A DNA stretch of 64,000 bases, from assembly GCA_964247055.1 (NCBI GenBank), contig OZ176058.1, forward strand, positions 4,216,001 through 4,280,000, in the 5' to 3' direction. This DNA is from Paragordius varius. Its lineage: Eukaryota > Nematomorpha. Both the position numbers and the translations under genes were made by a program. Positions 1 to 15,700 of this stretch are shown piece after piece (the first letter of the stretch is position 1; the number at the start of each line of letters is the position of its first letter). The notes under the pieces are model-generated. The model was not told the DNA's origin and ran no database searches. It worked only from the letters and a program-made list of their open reading frames with translations.

Positions 1-3000
1 TTTCAACAATCAAATAATTTTTACAACAATCAAAAAATGTTGCCCAATAGCTTTTTAGTGTTTCCAACAATGAAACATATATTTTCAACAATCAAATAAT
101 TTTTCCAACAATCAAATTATGTTGTCTTTTAACTTTTTAGTGTTTCCAACAATCAATCATATATTTTCAACAAAATAATTTCCAACAAAATATGATGCCC
201 AATAGCTTTTTAGTGTTTCTAATTTCCAACAATCAAAATTTGATTTCTTTTAACTTTTTAGTGTTTCCAACAATCAAACATATATTTTCAACAATCAAAT
301 AATTTTTCAAACAATCAAAATATGTTGCCCAATAGCTTTTTACTGTTTCCAACAATCAAACATATATTTTCAACAATCAAATAATTTTTCAAACAATCAA
401 AATATGTTGCCCAATAGCTTTTTAGTATTTCCAACAATCAAACATATATTTTCAACAATCAAATAATTTTTCCAACAATCAAAATATGTTGCCCAATAGC
501 TTTTTAGTACTTCCAACAATCAAATAATTTTTCCAACAATCAAAATATGTTTTCTTTTAACTTTTTAGTGTTTCCAACAATCAAACATATATTTTCAACA
601 ATCAAATAATTTTTTTTTAACAATCAAAATATGTTGCCCAATAGCTTTTTAGTATTTCCAACAATCAAATAATTTTTCCAACAATCAAAATATGTTTTCT
701 TTTAACTTTTTAGTGTTTCCAACAATCAAACATATATTTCAACAATCAAATAAATTTTTCCAACAATCAAAATATGTTTTCTTTTAACTTTTTAGTGTTT
801 CCAACAATCAAACATATATTTTCAACAATCAAATAATTTTTACAACAATCAAAAAATGTTGCCCAATAGCTTTTTAGTGTTTCCAACAATGAAACATATA
901 TTTTCAACAATCAAATAATTTTTCAAACAATCAAAATATGTTGCCCAATAGCTTTTTAGTGTTTCCAACAATCAAACATATATTTTCAACAATCAAATAA
1001 TTTTTTAAACAATCAAAATATGTTCCCCAATAGCTTTTTAGTATTTCCAACAATCAAACATATATTTTCAACAATCAAATAATTTTTCCAACAATCAAAT
1101 TATGTTGTCTTTTAACTTTTTAGTGTTTCCAACAATTAATCATATATTTTCAACAAAATAATTTCCAACAAAATATGATGCCCAATAGCTTTTTAGTGTT
1201 TCTAATTTCCAACAATCAAAATTTGATTTCTTTTAACTTTTTAGTGTTTCCAACAATCAAACATATATTTTCAACAATCAAATAATTTCCAACAAAATAT
1301 GATGCCCAATAGCTTTTTAGTGTTTCTAATTTCCAACAATCAAAATTTGATTTCTTTTAACTTTTTAGTGTATCCAACAATCAAACATATATTTTCAAGA
1401 ATCAAATAATTTTTCCAACAATCAAAATATGTTCCCCAATAGCTTTTTAGTATTTCCAACAATCAAACATATATTTTCAACAATCAAATAATTTTTCCAA
1501 CAATCAAATTATGTTGTCTTTTAACTTTTTAGTGTTTCCAACAATCAATCATATATTTTCAACAAAATAATTTCCAACAAAATATGATGCCCAATAGCTT
1601 TTTAGTGTTTCTAATTTCCAACAATCAAAATTTGATTTCTTTTAACTTTTTAGTGTTTCCAACAATCAAACATATATTTTCATCAATCAAATAATTTTCC
1701 CAACAATCTTATTATGTTGCCTTTTAACTTTTTAGTGTTTCCAACAATCAAACATATATTTTCAAGAATCAAATAATTTTTCCAACAATCAAAATATGTT
1801 CCCCAATAGCATTTTAGTATTTCCAACAATCAAACATATATTTTCAACAATCAAATAATTTTTCCAACAATCAAATTATGTTGTCTTTTAACTTTTTAGT
1901 GTTTCCAACAATCAATCATATATTTTAAACAATCAAATAATTTTCCAACAATAAATATGTTGCCCAATAGTTTTTTACTGTTTCCAACAATTAAATAATT
2001 TTTTCAACAATCAAATTATGTTGTCTTTTAACTTTTTAGTGTTTCCAACAATCAAACATATATTTTCAACAATCAAATAATTTTTCCAACAATCAAATTA
2101 TGTTGTCTTTTAACTTTATAGTGTTTTCAACAATCAATCATATATTTTCAACAATCAAATAATTTCTCCAACAATCAAAATATGATGCCCAATAACTTTT
2201 TAGTGTTTCCAACAATGAAACATATATTTTCAACAATCAAATAATTTTTCAAACAATCAAAATATGTTGCCCAATAGCTTTTTAGTGTTTCCAACAATCA
2301 AACATATATTTTCAATAATCAAATAATTTTTCAAACAATCAAAATATGTTGCCCAATAGCTTTTTAGTATTTCCAACAATCAAACATATATTTTCAACAA
2401 TCAAATAATTTTTCCAACAATCAAAATATGATGCCCAATAACTTTTTAGTGTTTCCAACAATCAAACATATATTTTCAACAATCAAATAATTTTTCCAAC
2501 AATCAAAATATGTTTTCTTTTAACTTTTTAGTGTTTCCAACAATCAAACATATATTTCCAACAATCAAATAATTTTTTTAACAATCAAAATATGTTTTCT
2601 TTTAACTTTTTAGTGTTTCCAACAATCAAACATATATTTCAACAATCAAATAAATTTTCCAACAATCAAAATATGTTGCCCAATAGCTTTTTAGTATTTC
2701 CAACAATCAAACATATATTTTCAACAATCAAATAATTTTTCCAACAATCAAAATATGTTTTCTTTTAACTTTTTAGTGTTTCCAACAATCAAACATATAT
2801 TTTCAACAATCAAATAATTTTTACAACAATCAAAATATGTTGCCCAATAGCTTTTTAGTGTTTCCAACAATCAAACATATATTTTCAACAATCAAATAAT
2901 TTTTCCAACAATCAAATTATGTTGTCTTTTAACTTTTTAGTGTTTCCAACAATCAATCATATATTTTCAACAAAATAATTTCCAACAAAATATGATGCCC

Positions 3001-6000
3001 AATAGCTTTTTAGTGTTTCTAATTTCCAACAATCAAAATTTGATTTCTTTTAACTTTTTCGTGTTTCCAACAATCAAACATATATTTTCAACAATCAAAT
3101 AATTTTTACAACAATCAAAATATGTTGCCCAATAGCTTTTTAGTGCTTCCAACAATGAAACATATATTTTCAACAATCAAATAAATTTTCAAACAATCAA
3201 AATATGTTGCCCAATAGCTTTTTAGTGTTTCCAACAATCAAACATATATTTTCAACAATCAAATAATTTTTCAAACAATCAAAATATGTTCCCCAATAGC
3301 TTTTTACTATTTCCAACAATCAAACATATATTTTTAACAATCAAATAATTTTTCCAACAATCAAATTATGTTGTCTTTTAACTTTTTAGTGTTTCCAACA
3401 ATCAATCATATATTTTCAACAAAATAATTTCCAACAAAATATGATGCCCAATAGCTTTTTAGTGTTTCTAATTTCCAACAATCAAAATTTGATTTCTTTT
3501 AACTTTTTAGTGTTTCCAACAATCAAACATATATTTTCAACAATCAAATAATTTTCCCAACAATCAAAATATGTTTTCTATTAACTTTTTAGTGTTTCCA
3601 ACAATCAAACATATATTTTCAACAATCAAATAATTTCCAACAAAATATGATGCCCAATAGCTTTTTAGTGTTTCTAATTTCCAACAATAATTTGATTTCT
3701 TTTAACTTTTTAGTGTTTCCAACAATCAAACATATATTTTCAACAATCAAATAATTTTTCCAACAATCAAAATATGTTTTCTTTTAACTTTTAAGTGTTT
3801 CCAACAATCAAACATATATTTTCAACAATCAAATAATTTTTTTAACAATCAAATAATTTTTTTAACAATCAAAATATGTTGCCCAATAGCTTTTTAGTAT
3901 TTCCAACAATCAAATAATTTTTCCAACAATCAAAATATGTTGTCTTTTAACTTTTTAGTGTTTCCAACAATCAAACATATATTTTCAACAATCAAATAAT
4001 TTTTCCAACAATCAAAATATGTTGCCCAATAGCTTTTTAGTATTTCCAACAATCAAACATATATTTTCAACAATCAAATAATTTTTCCAACAATCAAAAT
4101 ATGTTTTTGTTTAACTTTTTAGTGTTTCCAACAATCAATCATATATTTTCAACAATCAAATAATTTCCAACAAAATATGAAGCACAATAGCTTTTTAGTG
4201 TTTCTAATTTCCAACAATCAAAATTTGATTTCTTTTAACTTTTTAGTGTTTCCAACAATCAAACATATATTTTCAACAATCAAATAATTTTTCAAACAAT
4301 CAAAATATGTTGCCCAATAGTTTTTACTGTTTCCAACAATCAAACATATATTTTCAACAATCAAATAATTTTTCAAACAATCAAAATATGTTGCCCAATA
4401 GCTTTTTAGTATTTCCAACAATCAAACATATATTTTCAACAATCAAATAATTTTTCCAACAATCAAAATATGTTGCCCAATAGCTTTTTAGTACTTCCAA
4501 CAATCAAAATATGTTTTCTTTTAACTTTTTAGTGTTTCCAACAATCAAACATATATTTTCAACAATCAAATAATTTTTTTAACAATCAAAATATGTTGCC
4601 CAATAGCTTTTTAGTATTTCCAACAATCAAATAATTTTTCCAACAATCAAAATATGTTTTCTTTTAACTTTTTAGTGTTTCCAACAATCAAACATATATT
4701 TCAACAATCAAATAAATTTTCCAACAATCAAAATATGTTGCCCAATAGCTTTTTAGTATTTCCAACAATCAAACATATATTTTCAACAATCAAATAATTT
4801 TTACAACAATCAAAATATGTTGCCCAATAGCTTTTTTGTGTTTCCAACAATGAAACATATATTTTCAACAATCAAATAATTTTTCAAACAATCAAAATAT
4901 GTTGCCCAATAGTTTTTAGTGTTTCCAACAATCAAACATATATTTTCAACAATCAAATAATTTTTAAAACAATCAAAATATGTTCCCCAATAGCTTTTTA
5001 GTATTTCCAACAATCAAACATATATTTTCAACAATCAAATAATTTTTCCAACAATCAAATTATGTTGTCTTTTAACTTTTTAGTGTTTCCAACAATCAAT
5101 CATATATTTTCAACAAAATAATTTCCAACAAAATATGATGCCCAATAGCTTTTTAGTGTTTCTAATTTCCAACAATCAAAATTTGATTTCTTTTAACTTT
5201 TTAGTGTTTCCAACAATCAAACATATATTTTCAACAATCAAATAATTTTCCCAACAATCAAAATATGTTTTCTATTAACTTTTTAGTGTTTCCAACAATC
5301 AAACATATATTTTCAACAATCAAATAATTTCCAACAAAATATGATGCCCAATAGCTTTTTAGTGTTTCTAATTTCCAACAATCAAAATTTGATTTCTTTT
5401 AACTTTTTAGTGTATCCAACAATCAAACATATATTTTCAACAATCAAATAATTTTCCCAACAATCTTATTATGTTGTCTTTTAACTTTTTAGTGTTTCCA
5501 ACAATCAAACATATATTTTCAAGAATCAAATAATTTTTCCAACAATCAAAATATGTTCCCCAATAGCTTTTTAGTATTTCCAACAATCAAACATATATTT
5601 TCAACAATCAAATAATTTTTCCAACAATCAAATTATGTTGTCTTTTAACTTTTTAGTGTTTCCAACAATCAATCATATATTTTCAACAAAATAATTTCCA
5701 ACAAAATATGATGCTTAATAGCTTTTTAGTGTTTCTAATTTCCAACAATCAAAATTTGATTTCTTTTAACGTTTTAGTGTTTCCAACAATCAAACATATA
5801 TTTTCAACAATCAAATAATTTTCCCAACAATCTTATTATGTTGTCTTTTAACTTTTTAGTGTTTCCAACAATCAAACATATATTTTCAAGAATCAAATAA
5901 TTTTTCCAACAATCAAAATATGTTCCCCAATAGCATTTTAGTATTTCCAACAATCAAACATATATTTTCAACAATCAAATAATTTTTCCAACAATCAAAT

Positions 6001-9000
6001 TATGTTGTCTTTTAACTTTATAGTGTTTTCAACAATCAATCATATATTTTCAACAATCAAATAATTTCTCCAACAATCAAAATATGATGCCCAATAACTT
6101 TTTAGTGTTTCCAACAATGAAACATATATTTTCAACAATCAAATAATTTTTCAAACATTCAAAATATGTTGCCCAATAGCTTCTACTGTTTCCAACAATC
6201 AAACATATATTTTCAACAATCAAATAATTTTTCAAACAATCAAAATATGTTGCCCAATAGCTTTTTAGTATTTCCAACAATCAAACATATATTTTCAACA
6301 ATCAAATAATTTTTCCAACAATCAAAATATGTTGCCCAATAGCTTTTTAGTACTTCCAACAATCAAATAATTTTTCCAACAATCAAAATATGTTTTCTTT
6401 TAACTTTTTAGTGTTTCCAACAATCAAACATATATTTCCAACAATCAAATAATTTTTTTAACAATCAAAATATGTTGCCCAATAGCTTTTTAGTATTTCC
6501 AACAATCAAATAATTTTTCCAACAATCAAAATATGTTTTCTTTTAACTTTTTAGTGTTTCCAACAATCAAACATATATTTCAACAATCAAATAAATTTTC
6601 CAACAATAAAAATATGTTGCCCAATAGCTTTTTAGTGTTTCCAACAATCAAACATATATTTTCAACAATCAAATAATTTTTCAAACAATCAAAATATGTT
6701 CCCCAATAGCTTTTTAGTATTTAACAATCAAACATATATTTTCAACAATCAAATAATTTTTCCAACAATCAAATTATGTTGTCTTTTAACTTTTTAGTGT
6801 TTCCAACAATCAATCATATATTTTCAACAAAATAATTTCCAACAAAATATGATGCCCAATAGCTTTTTAGTGTTTCTAATTTCCAACAATCAAAATTTGA
6901 TTTCTTTTAACTTTTTAGTGTTTCCAACAATCAAACATATATTTTCAACAATCAAATAATTTTTCCAACAATCAAAATATGTTTTCGTTTAACTTTTTAG
7001 TGTTTCCAACAATCAAACATATATTTTCAACAATCAAATAATTTTTACAACAATCAAAATATGTTGCCCAATAGCTTTTTAGTGTTTCCAACAATGAAAC
7101 ATATATTTTCAACAATCAAATAATTTTTCAAACAATCAAAATATGTTGTCTTTTAACTTTTTATTGTTTCCAACAATCAATCATATATTTTCAACAATCA
7201 AATAATTTCCAACAAAATATGATGCACAATAGCTTTTTAGTGTTTCTAATTTCCAACAATCAAAATTTGATTTCTTTTAACTTTTTAGTGTTTCCAACAA
7301 TCAAATATATATTTTCAACAATCAAATAATTTTCCCAACAATCAAAATATGTTTTCTATTAACTTTTTAGTGTTTCCAACAATCAAACATATATTTTCAA
7401 CAATCAAATAATTTTCCCAACAATCAAAATATGTTTTCTATTAACTTATTAGTGTTTCCAACAATCAAACATATATTTTCAACAATCAAATAATTTCCAA
7501 CAATCAAAATATGTTTTCTTTTAACTTTTTAGTGTTTCCAACAATCAAACATATATTTTCAACAATCAAATAATTTTTTAACAATCAAATAATTTTTTTA
7601 ACAATCAAAATATGTTGCCCAATAGCTTTTTAGTATTTCCAACAATCAAATAATTTTTCCAACAATCAAAATATGTTTTCTTTTAACTTTTTAGTGTTTC
7701 CAACAATCAAACATATATTTTCAACAATCAAATAATTTTTCCAACAATCAAAATATGATGCCCAATAGCTTTTTAGTGTTTCTAATTTCCAACAATCAAA
7801 ATTTGATTTCTTTTAACTTTTTAGTGTTTCCAACAATCAAACATATATTTTCAACAATCAAATAATTTTTCCAACAATCAAAATATGTTTTCTTTTAACT
7901 TTTTAGTGTTTCCAACAATCAAACATATATTTTCAACAATCAAATAATTTTTTAACAATCAAATAATTTTTTTAACAATCAAAATATGTTGCCCAATAGC
8001 TTTTTAGTATTTCCAACAATCAAATAATTTTTCCAACAATCAAAATATGTTTTCTTTTAACTTTTTAGTGTTTCCAACAATCAAACATATATTTTCAACA
8101 ATCAAATAATTTTTCCAACAATCAAAATATGTTGCCCAATAGCTTTTTAGTGTTTCCAACAATCAAACATATATTTTCAACAATCAAATAATTTTTACAA
8201 CAATCAAAATATGTTGCCCAATAGCTTTTTAGTGTTTCCAACAATGAAACATATATTTTCAACAATCAAATAATTTTTCAAACAATCAAAATATGTTGTC
8301 TTTTAACTTTTTAGTGTTTCCAACAATCAATCATATATTTTCAACAATCAAATAATTTCCAACAAAATATGATGCACAATAGCTTTTTAGTGTTTCTAAT
8401 TTCCAACAATCAAAATTTGATTTCTTTTAACTTTTTAGTGTTTCCAACAATCAAACATATATTTTCAACAATCAAATAATTTTTCCAACAATCTTATTAT
8501 GTTGTCTTTTAACTTTTTAGTGTTTCCAACAATCATATTTTCAAGATAATTTTTCCAACAATCAAAATATGTTGCCCAATAGCTTTTTAGTATTTTCAAC
8601 AATCAAACATATATTTTCAACAATCAAATAATTTTTCCAACAATCAAAATATGTTTTCTTTTAACTTTTTAGTGTTTCCAACAAGCAAACATATATTTTC
8701 AACAATCTAATAAATTTTTTAACAATCAAAATATGTTGCTCAATAGCTCTTTGGTATTTCCAACAATCAAATAATTTTTCCAACAATCAAAATATGTTGT
8801 CTTTTAACTTTTTAGTGTTTCCAACAATCAAACATATATTTTCACCAATCAAATAATTTTTCCAACAATCAAAATTTGTTGCCCAATAGCTTTTTAGTAT
8901 TTCGAACAATCAAACATATATTTTCAACAATCAAATATTTTTTCCAACAATCAAAATATGTTTTCTTTTAACTTTTTAGTGTTTTCAACAATCAAACATA

Positions 9001-9780
9001 TATTTCCAACAATTAAATAATTTTTTTAACAATCAAAATATGTTGCCCAATAGCTTTTTAGTATTTCCAACAATCAAATAATTTTTCCAACAATCAAAAT
9101 ATGTTTTCTTTTAACTTTTTAGTGTTTCCAACAATCAAACATATATTTCAACAATCAAATAAATTTTCCAACAATAAAAATATGTTGCCCAATAGCTTTT
9201 TAGTATTTCAAACAATCAAACATATATTTTCAACAATCAAATAATATTTCCAACGATCAAAATATGTTTTCTTTTAACTTTTTAGTGTTTCCAACAATCA
9301 AACATATATTTTCAACAATCAAATAATTTTTACAACAATAAAAATATGTTGCCCAATAGCTTTTTAGTGTTTCCAACAATGAAACATATATTTTTAACAA
9401 TCAAATAATTTTTCAAACAATCAAAATATGTTGCCCAATAGCTTTTTAGTGTTTCCAACAATCAAACATATATTTTCAACAATCAAATAATTTTTCAAAC
9501 AATCAAAATATCTTCCCCAATAGCTTTTTAGTATTTAACAATCAAACATATATTTTCAACAATCAAATAATTTTTCCAACAATCAAATTATGTTGTCTTT
9601 TAACTTTTTAGTGTTTCCAACAATCAATCATATATTTTCAACAAAATTGATGCCCAATAGCTTTTTAGTGTTTCTAATTTCCAACAATCAAAATTTGATT
9701 TCTTTTAACTTTTTAGTGTTTCCAACAATCAAACATATATTTTCAACAATCAAATAATTTTTCCAACAATCAAAATATGT
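1..9780. repeat. Satellite domain 1, irregular higher-order structure
   Basis: Three alternating monomer endings are visible: GTTGCCCAATAGC, GTTTTCTTTTAAC and GTTGTCTTTTAAC. A fourth variant has a shortened unit (AACAAAATATGATGCCCAATAG followed by TTTCTAATTTCC) and recurs often here, for example near 190, 1170, 1290, 1580, 2990, 3435, 5125 and 6845. Larger blocks repeat at uneven spacing: the segment near 7041 reappears near 8191 (offset about 1150) and near 9839 (offset about 1648). I see no single fixed higher-order period. Sub-repeat loss (short units such as those near 500 and 3910) is common. Confidence 0.8.
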
Positions 9781-12700
9781 TTTCGTTTAACTTTTTAGTG
9801 TTTCCAACAATCAAACATATATTTTCAACAATCAAATAATTTTTACAACAATCAAAATATGTTGCCCAATAGCTTTTTAGTGTTTCCAACAATGAAACAT
9901 ATATTTTCAACAATCAAATAATTTTTCAAACAATCAAAATATGTTGTCTTTTAACTTTTTATTGTTTCCAACAATCAATCATATATTTTCAACAATCAAA
10001 TAATTTCCAACAAAATATGATGCACAATAGCTTTTTAGTGTTTCTAATTTCCAACAATCAAAATTTGATTTCTTTTAACTTTTTAGTGTTTCCAACAATC
10101 AAACATATATTTTCAACAATCAAATAATTTTCCCAACAATCAAAATATGTTTTCTATTAACTTTTTAGTGTTTCCAACAATCAAACATATATTTTCAACA
10201 ATCAAATAATTTCCAACAAAATATGATGCCCAATAGCTTTTTAGTGTTTCTAATTTCCAACAATCAAAATTTGATTTCTTTTAACTTTTTAGTGTTTCCA
10301 ACAATCAAACATATATTTTCAACAATCAAATAATTTTTCCAACAATCAAAATATGTTTTCTTTTAACTTTTTAGTGTTTCCAACAATCAAACATATATTT
10401 TCAACAATCAAATAATTTTTTTAACAATCAAATAATTTTTTTAACAATCAAAATATGTTGCCCAATAGCTGTTTAGTATTTCCAACAATCAAATAATTTT
10501 TCCAACAATCAAAATATGTTTTCTTTTAACTTTTTAGTGTTTCCAACAATCAAACATATATTTTCAACAATCAAATAATTTTTCCAACAATCAAAATATG
10601 TTGCCCAATAGCTTTTTAGTATTTCCAACAATCAAAAATATATTTTCAACAATCAAATAATTTTTCCAACAATCAAAATATGTTTTCGTTTAACTTTTTA
10701 GTGTTTCCAACAATCAAACATATATTTTCAACAATCAAATAATTTTTACAACAATCAAAATATGTTTCCCAATAGCTTTTTAGTGTTTCCAACAATGAAA
10801 CATATATTTTCAACAATCAAATAATTTTTCAAACAATCAAAATATGTTGTCTTTTAACTTTTTAGTGTTTCCAACAATCAATCATATATTTTCAACAATC
10901 AAATAATTTCCAACAAAATATGATGCACAATAGCTTTTTAGTGTTTCTAATTTCCAACAATCAAAATTTGATTTCTTTTAACTTTTTAGTGTTTCCAACA
11001 ATCAAACATATATTTTCAACAATCAAATAATTTTTCCAACAATCTTATTATGTTGTCTTTTAACTTTTTAGTGTTTCCAACAATCAAACATATATTTTCA
11101 AGAATATAATTTTTCCAACAATCAAAATATGTTGCCCAATAGCTTTTTAGTATTTTCAACAATCAAACATATATTTTCAACAATCAAATAATTTTTCCAA
11201 CAATCAAAATATGTTTTCTTTTAACTTTTTAGTGTTTCCAACAAGCAAACATATATTTTCAACAATCTAATAAATTTTTTAACAATCAAAATATGTTGCT
11301 CAATAGCTTTTTGGTATTTCCAACAATCAAATAATTTTTCCAACAATCAAAATATGTTGTCTTTTAACTTTTTAGTGTTTCCAACAATCAAACATATATT
11401 TTCACCAATCAAATAATTTTTCCAACAATCAAAATTTGTTGCCCAATAGCTTTTTAGTATTTCGAACAATCAAACATATATTTTTAACCATCAAATATTT
11501 TTTCCAACAATCAAAATATGTTTTCTTTTAACTTTTTAGTGTTTTCAACAATCAAACATATATTTTCAACAATCAAATAATTTTTTTAACAATCAAAATA
11601 TGTTGTCTTTTAACTATTTAGTGTTTCCAACAATCAAACATATATTTTCAACAATCAAATAATTTTAACAATCTAAATATGTTTTCTTTTAACTTCTTAG
11701 TGTTTCCAACAATCAATCATATATTTTTAACAATCAAATAATTTTTTTAACAATTAAAATATGTTGACCAATAGCTTTTTAGTATTTCCAAAATCAAATA
11801 ATTTTTCCAACAATCAAAATATGTTTTCTTTTAACTTTTTAGTGTTTCCAACAATCAAACATATATTTTCACCAATCAAATAATTTTTCCAACAATCAAA
11901 ATTTGTTGCCCAATAGCTTTTTAGTATTTCGAACAATCAAACATATATTTTTAACCATCAAATATTTTTTCCAACAATCAAAATATGTTTTCTTTTAACT
12001 TTTTAGTGTTTTCAACAATCAAACATATATTTTCAACAATCAAATAATTTTTTTAACAATCAAAATATGTTGTCTTTTAACTATTTAGTGTTTCCAACAA
12101 TCAAACATATATTTTCAACAATCAAATAATTTTAACAATCTAAATATGTTTTCTTTTAACTTCTTAGTGTTTCCAACAATCAATCATATATTTTTAACAA
12201 TCAAATAATTTTTTTAACAATTAAAATATGTTGACCAATAGCTTTTTAGTATTTCCAAAATCAAATAATTTTTCCAACAATCAAAATATGTTTTCTTTTA
12301 ACTTTTTAGTGTTTCCAACAATCAAACATATATTTTCAACAATCAAATAATTTTCCAACAATAAATATGTTGCCCAATAGTTTTTCAGTGTTTCCAACAA
12401 TTAAATAATTTTTTCAACAATCAAATTATGTCGTCTTTTATCTTTTTAGTGTTTCCAACAATCAGACATATATTTTCAACAATCAAATAATTTTTACAAC
12501 AATCAAAATATCTTGCCCAACAGCTTTTTAGTCTTTCCAACAATCAAACATATATTTTTAACAATCAAATAATTTTTCCAACAATCAAAATATGTTTTCT
12601 TTTAACTTTTTAGTGTTTCCAACAATGAAACATATATTTTCAACAATCAAATAATTTTTCAAATAATCAAAATATGTTGCCCAATAGCTTTTTAGTGTTT

Positions 12701-15700
12701 CCAACAATCAAACATATATTTTCAACAATCAAATAATTTTTCCAACAATCAAAATATGTTGCCCAATAGCTTTTTAGTATTTGCAACAATCAAACATATA
12801 TTTTCAACAATCAAATAATTTTTCCAACAATCAAAATATGTTGTCTTTTAACTATTTAGTGTTTCCAACAATCAAACATATATTTTCAACAATCAAATAA
12901 TTTTAACAATCAAAATATGTTTTCTTTTAACATTTTAGTGTTTCCAACAATGAAACATATATTTTCAACAATCAAATAATTTTTCAAACAATCAAAATAT
13001 GTTGCCCAATAGCTTTTTAGTGTTTCCAACAATCAAACATATATTTTCAACAATCAAATAATTTTTCAAACAATCAAAATATGTTCCCCAATAGCTTTTT
13101 AGTATTTCCAACAATCAAACATATATTTTGAACAATCAAATAATTTTTCCAACAATCAAATTATGTTGTCTTTTAACTTTTTAGTGTTTCCAAAAATCAA
13201 TCATATATTATCAACAATCAAATAATTTCCAACAAAATATGATGCCCAATAGCTTTTTAGTGTTTCTAATTTCCAACAATCAAAATTTGATTTCTTTTAA
13301 CTTTTTAGTGTTTCCAACAATCAAACATATATTTTCAACAATCAAATAATTTTTCCAACAATCAAAATATGTTGCCCAATAGCTTTTTAGTGTTTCCAAC
13401 AATCAAACATATATTTTCAACAATCAAATAATTTTTCAAACAATCAAAATATGTTCCCCAATAGCTTTTTAGTATTTAACAATCAAACATATATTTTCAA
13501 CAATCAAATAATTTTTCCAACAATCAAATTATGTTGTCTTTTAACTTTTTAGTGTTTCCAACAATCAATCATATATTTTCAACAAAATAATTTCCAACAA
13601 AATATGATGCCCAATAGCTTTTTAGTGTTTCTAATTTCCAACAATCAAAATTTGATTTCTTTTAACTTTTTAGTGTTTCCAACAATCAAACATATATTTT
13701 CAACAATCAAATAATTTTTCCAACAATCAAAATATGTTTTCGTTTAACTTTTTAGTGTTTCCAACAATCAATCATATATTTTCAACATTCAAATTAATTT
13801 CCAACAAAATATGATGCACAATAGCTTTTTAGTGTTTCCAACAATGAAACATATATTTTCAACAATCAAATAATTTTTCAAACAATCAAAATATGTTGTC
13901 TTTTAACTTTTTTTTGTTTCCAACAATCAATCATATATTTTCAACAATCTAATAATTTTTCCAACAATCAAATTATGTTGTCTTTTAACTTTTTAGTGTT
14001 TCCAACAATCAATATATATTTTCAACAAAATAATTTCCAACAAAATATGATGCCCAATAGCTTTTTAGTGTTTCTAATTTCCAACAATCAAAATTTGATT
14101 TCTTTTAACTTTTTAGTGTTTCCAACAATCAAACATATATTTTCAACAATCAAATAATTTTTCCAACAATCAAAATATGTTTTCGTTTAACTTTTTAGTG
14201 TTTCCAACAATCAAACATATATTTTCAACAATCAAATAATTTTTACAACAATCAAAATATGTTGCCCAATAGCTTTTTAGTGTTTCCAACAATGAAACAT
14301 ATATTTTCAACAATCAAATAATTTTTCAAACAATCAAAATATGTTGTCTTTTAACTTTTTTTTGTTTCCAACAATCAATCATATATTTTCAACAATCAAA
14401 TAATTTCCAACAAAATATGATGCACAATAGCTTTTTAGTGTTTCTAATTTCCAACAATCAAAATTTGATTTCTTTTAACTTTTTAGTGTTTCCAACAATC
14501 AAACATATATTTTCAACAATCAAATAATTTTCCCAACAATCAAAATATGTTTTCTATTAACTTTTTAGTGTTTCCAACAATCAAACATATATTTTCAACA
14601 ATCAAATAATTTCCAACAAAATATGATGCCCAATAGCCTTTTAGTGTTTCTAATTTCCAACAATCAAAATTTGATTTCTTTTAACTTTTTAGTGTTTCCA
14701 ACAATCAAACATATATTTTCAACAATCAAATAATTTTTCCAACAATCAAAATATGTTTTCTTTTAACTTTTTAGTGTTTCCAACAATCAAACATATATTT
14801 TCAACAATCAAATAATTTTTTTAACAATCAAATAATTTTTTTAACAATCAAAATATGTTGCCCAATAGCTGTTTAGTATTTCCAACAATCAAATAATTTT
14901 TCCAACAATCAAAATATGTTTTCTTTTAACTTTTTAGTGTTTCCAACAATCAAACATATATTTTCAACAATCAAATAATTTTTCCAACAATCAAAATATG
15001 TTGCCCAATAGCTTTTTAGTATTTCCAACAATCAAAAATATATTTTCAACAATCAAATAATTTTTCCAACAATCAAAATATGTTTTCGTTTAACTTTTTA
15101 GTGTTTCCAACAATCAAACATATATTTTCAACAATCAAATAATTTTTACAACAATCAAAATATGTTTCCCAATAGCTTTTTAGTGTTTCCAACAATGAAA
15201 CATATATTTTCAACAATCAAATAATTTTTCAAACAATCAAAATATGTTCCCCAATAGCTTTTTAGTATTTCCAACAATCAAACATATATTTTGAACAATC
15301 AAATAATTTTTCCAACAATCAAATTATGTTGTCTTTTAACTTTTTAGTGTTTCCAACAATCAATCATATATTTTCAACAATCAAATAATTTCCAACAAAA
15401 TATGATGCACAATAGCTTTTTAGTGTTTCTAATTTCCAACAATCAAAATTTGATTTCTTTTAACTTTTTAGTGTTTCCAACAATCAAACATATATTTTCA
15501 ACAATCAAATAATTTTTCCAACAATCTTATTATGTTGTCTTTTAACTTTTTAGTGTTTCCAACAATCAAACATATATTTTCAAGAATATAATTTTTCCAA
15601 CAATCAAAATATGTTGCCCAATAGCTTTTTAGTATTTTCAACAATCAAACATATATTTTCAACAATCAAATAATTTTTCCAACAATCAAAATATGTTTTC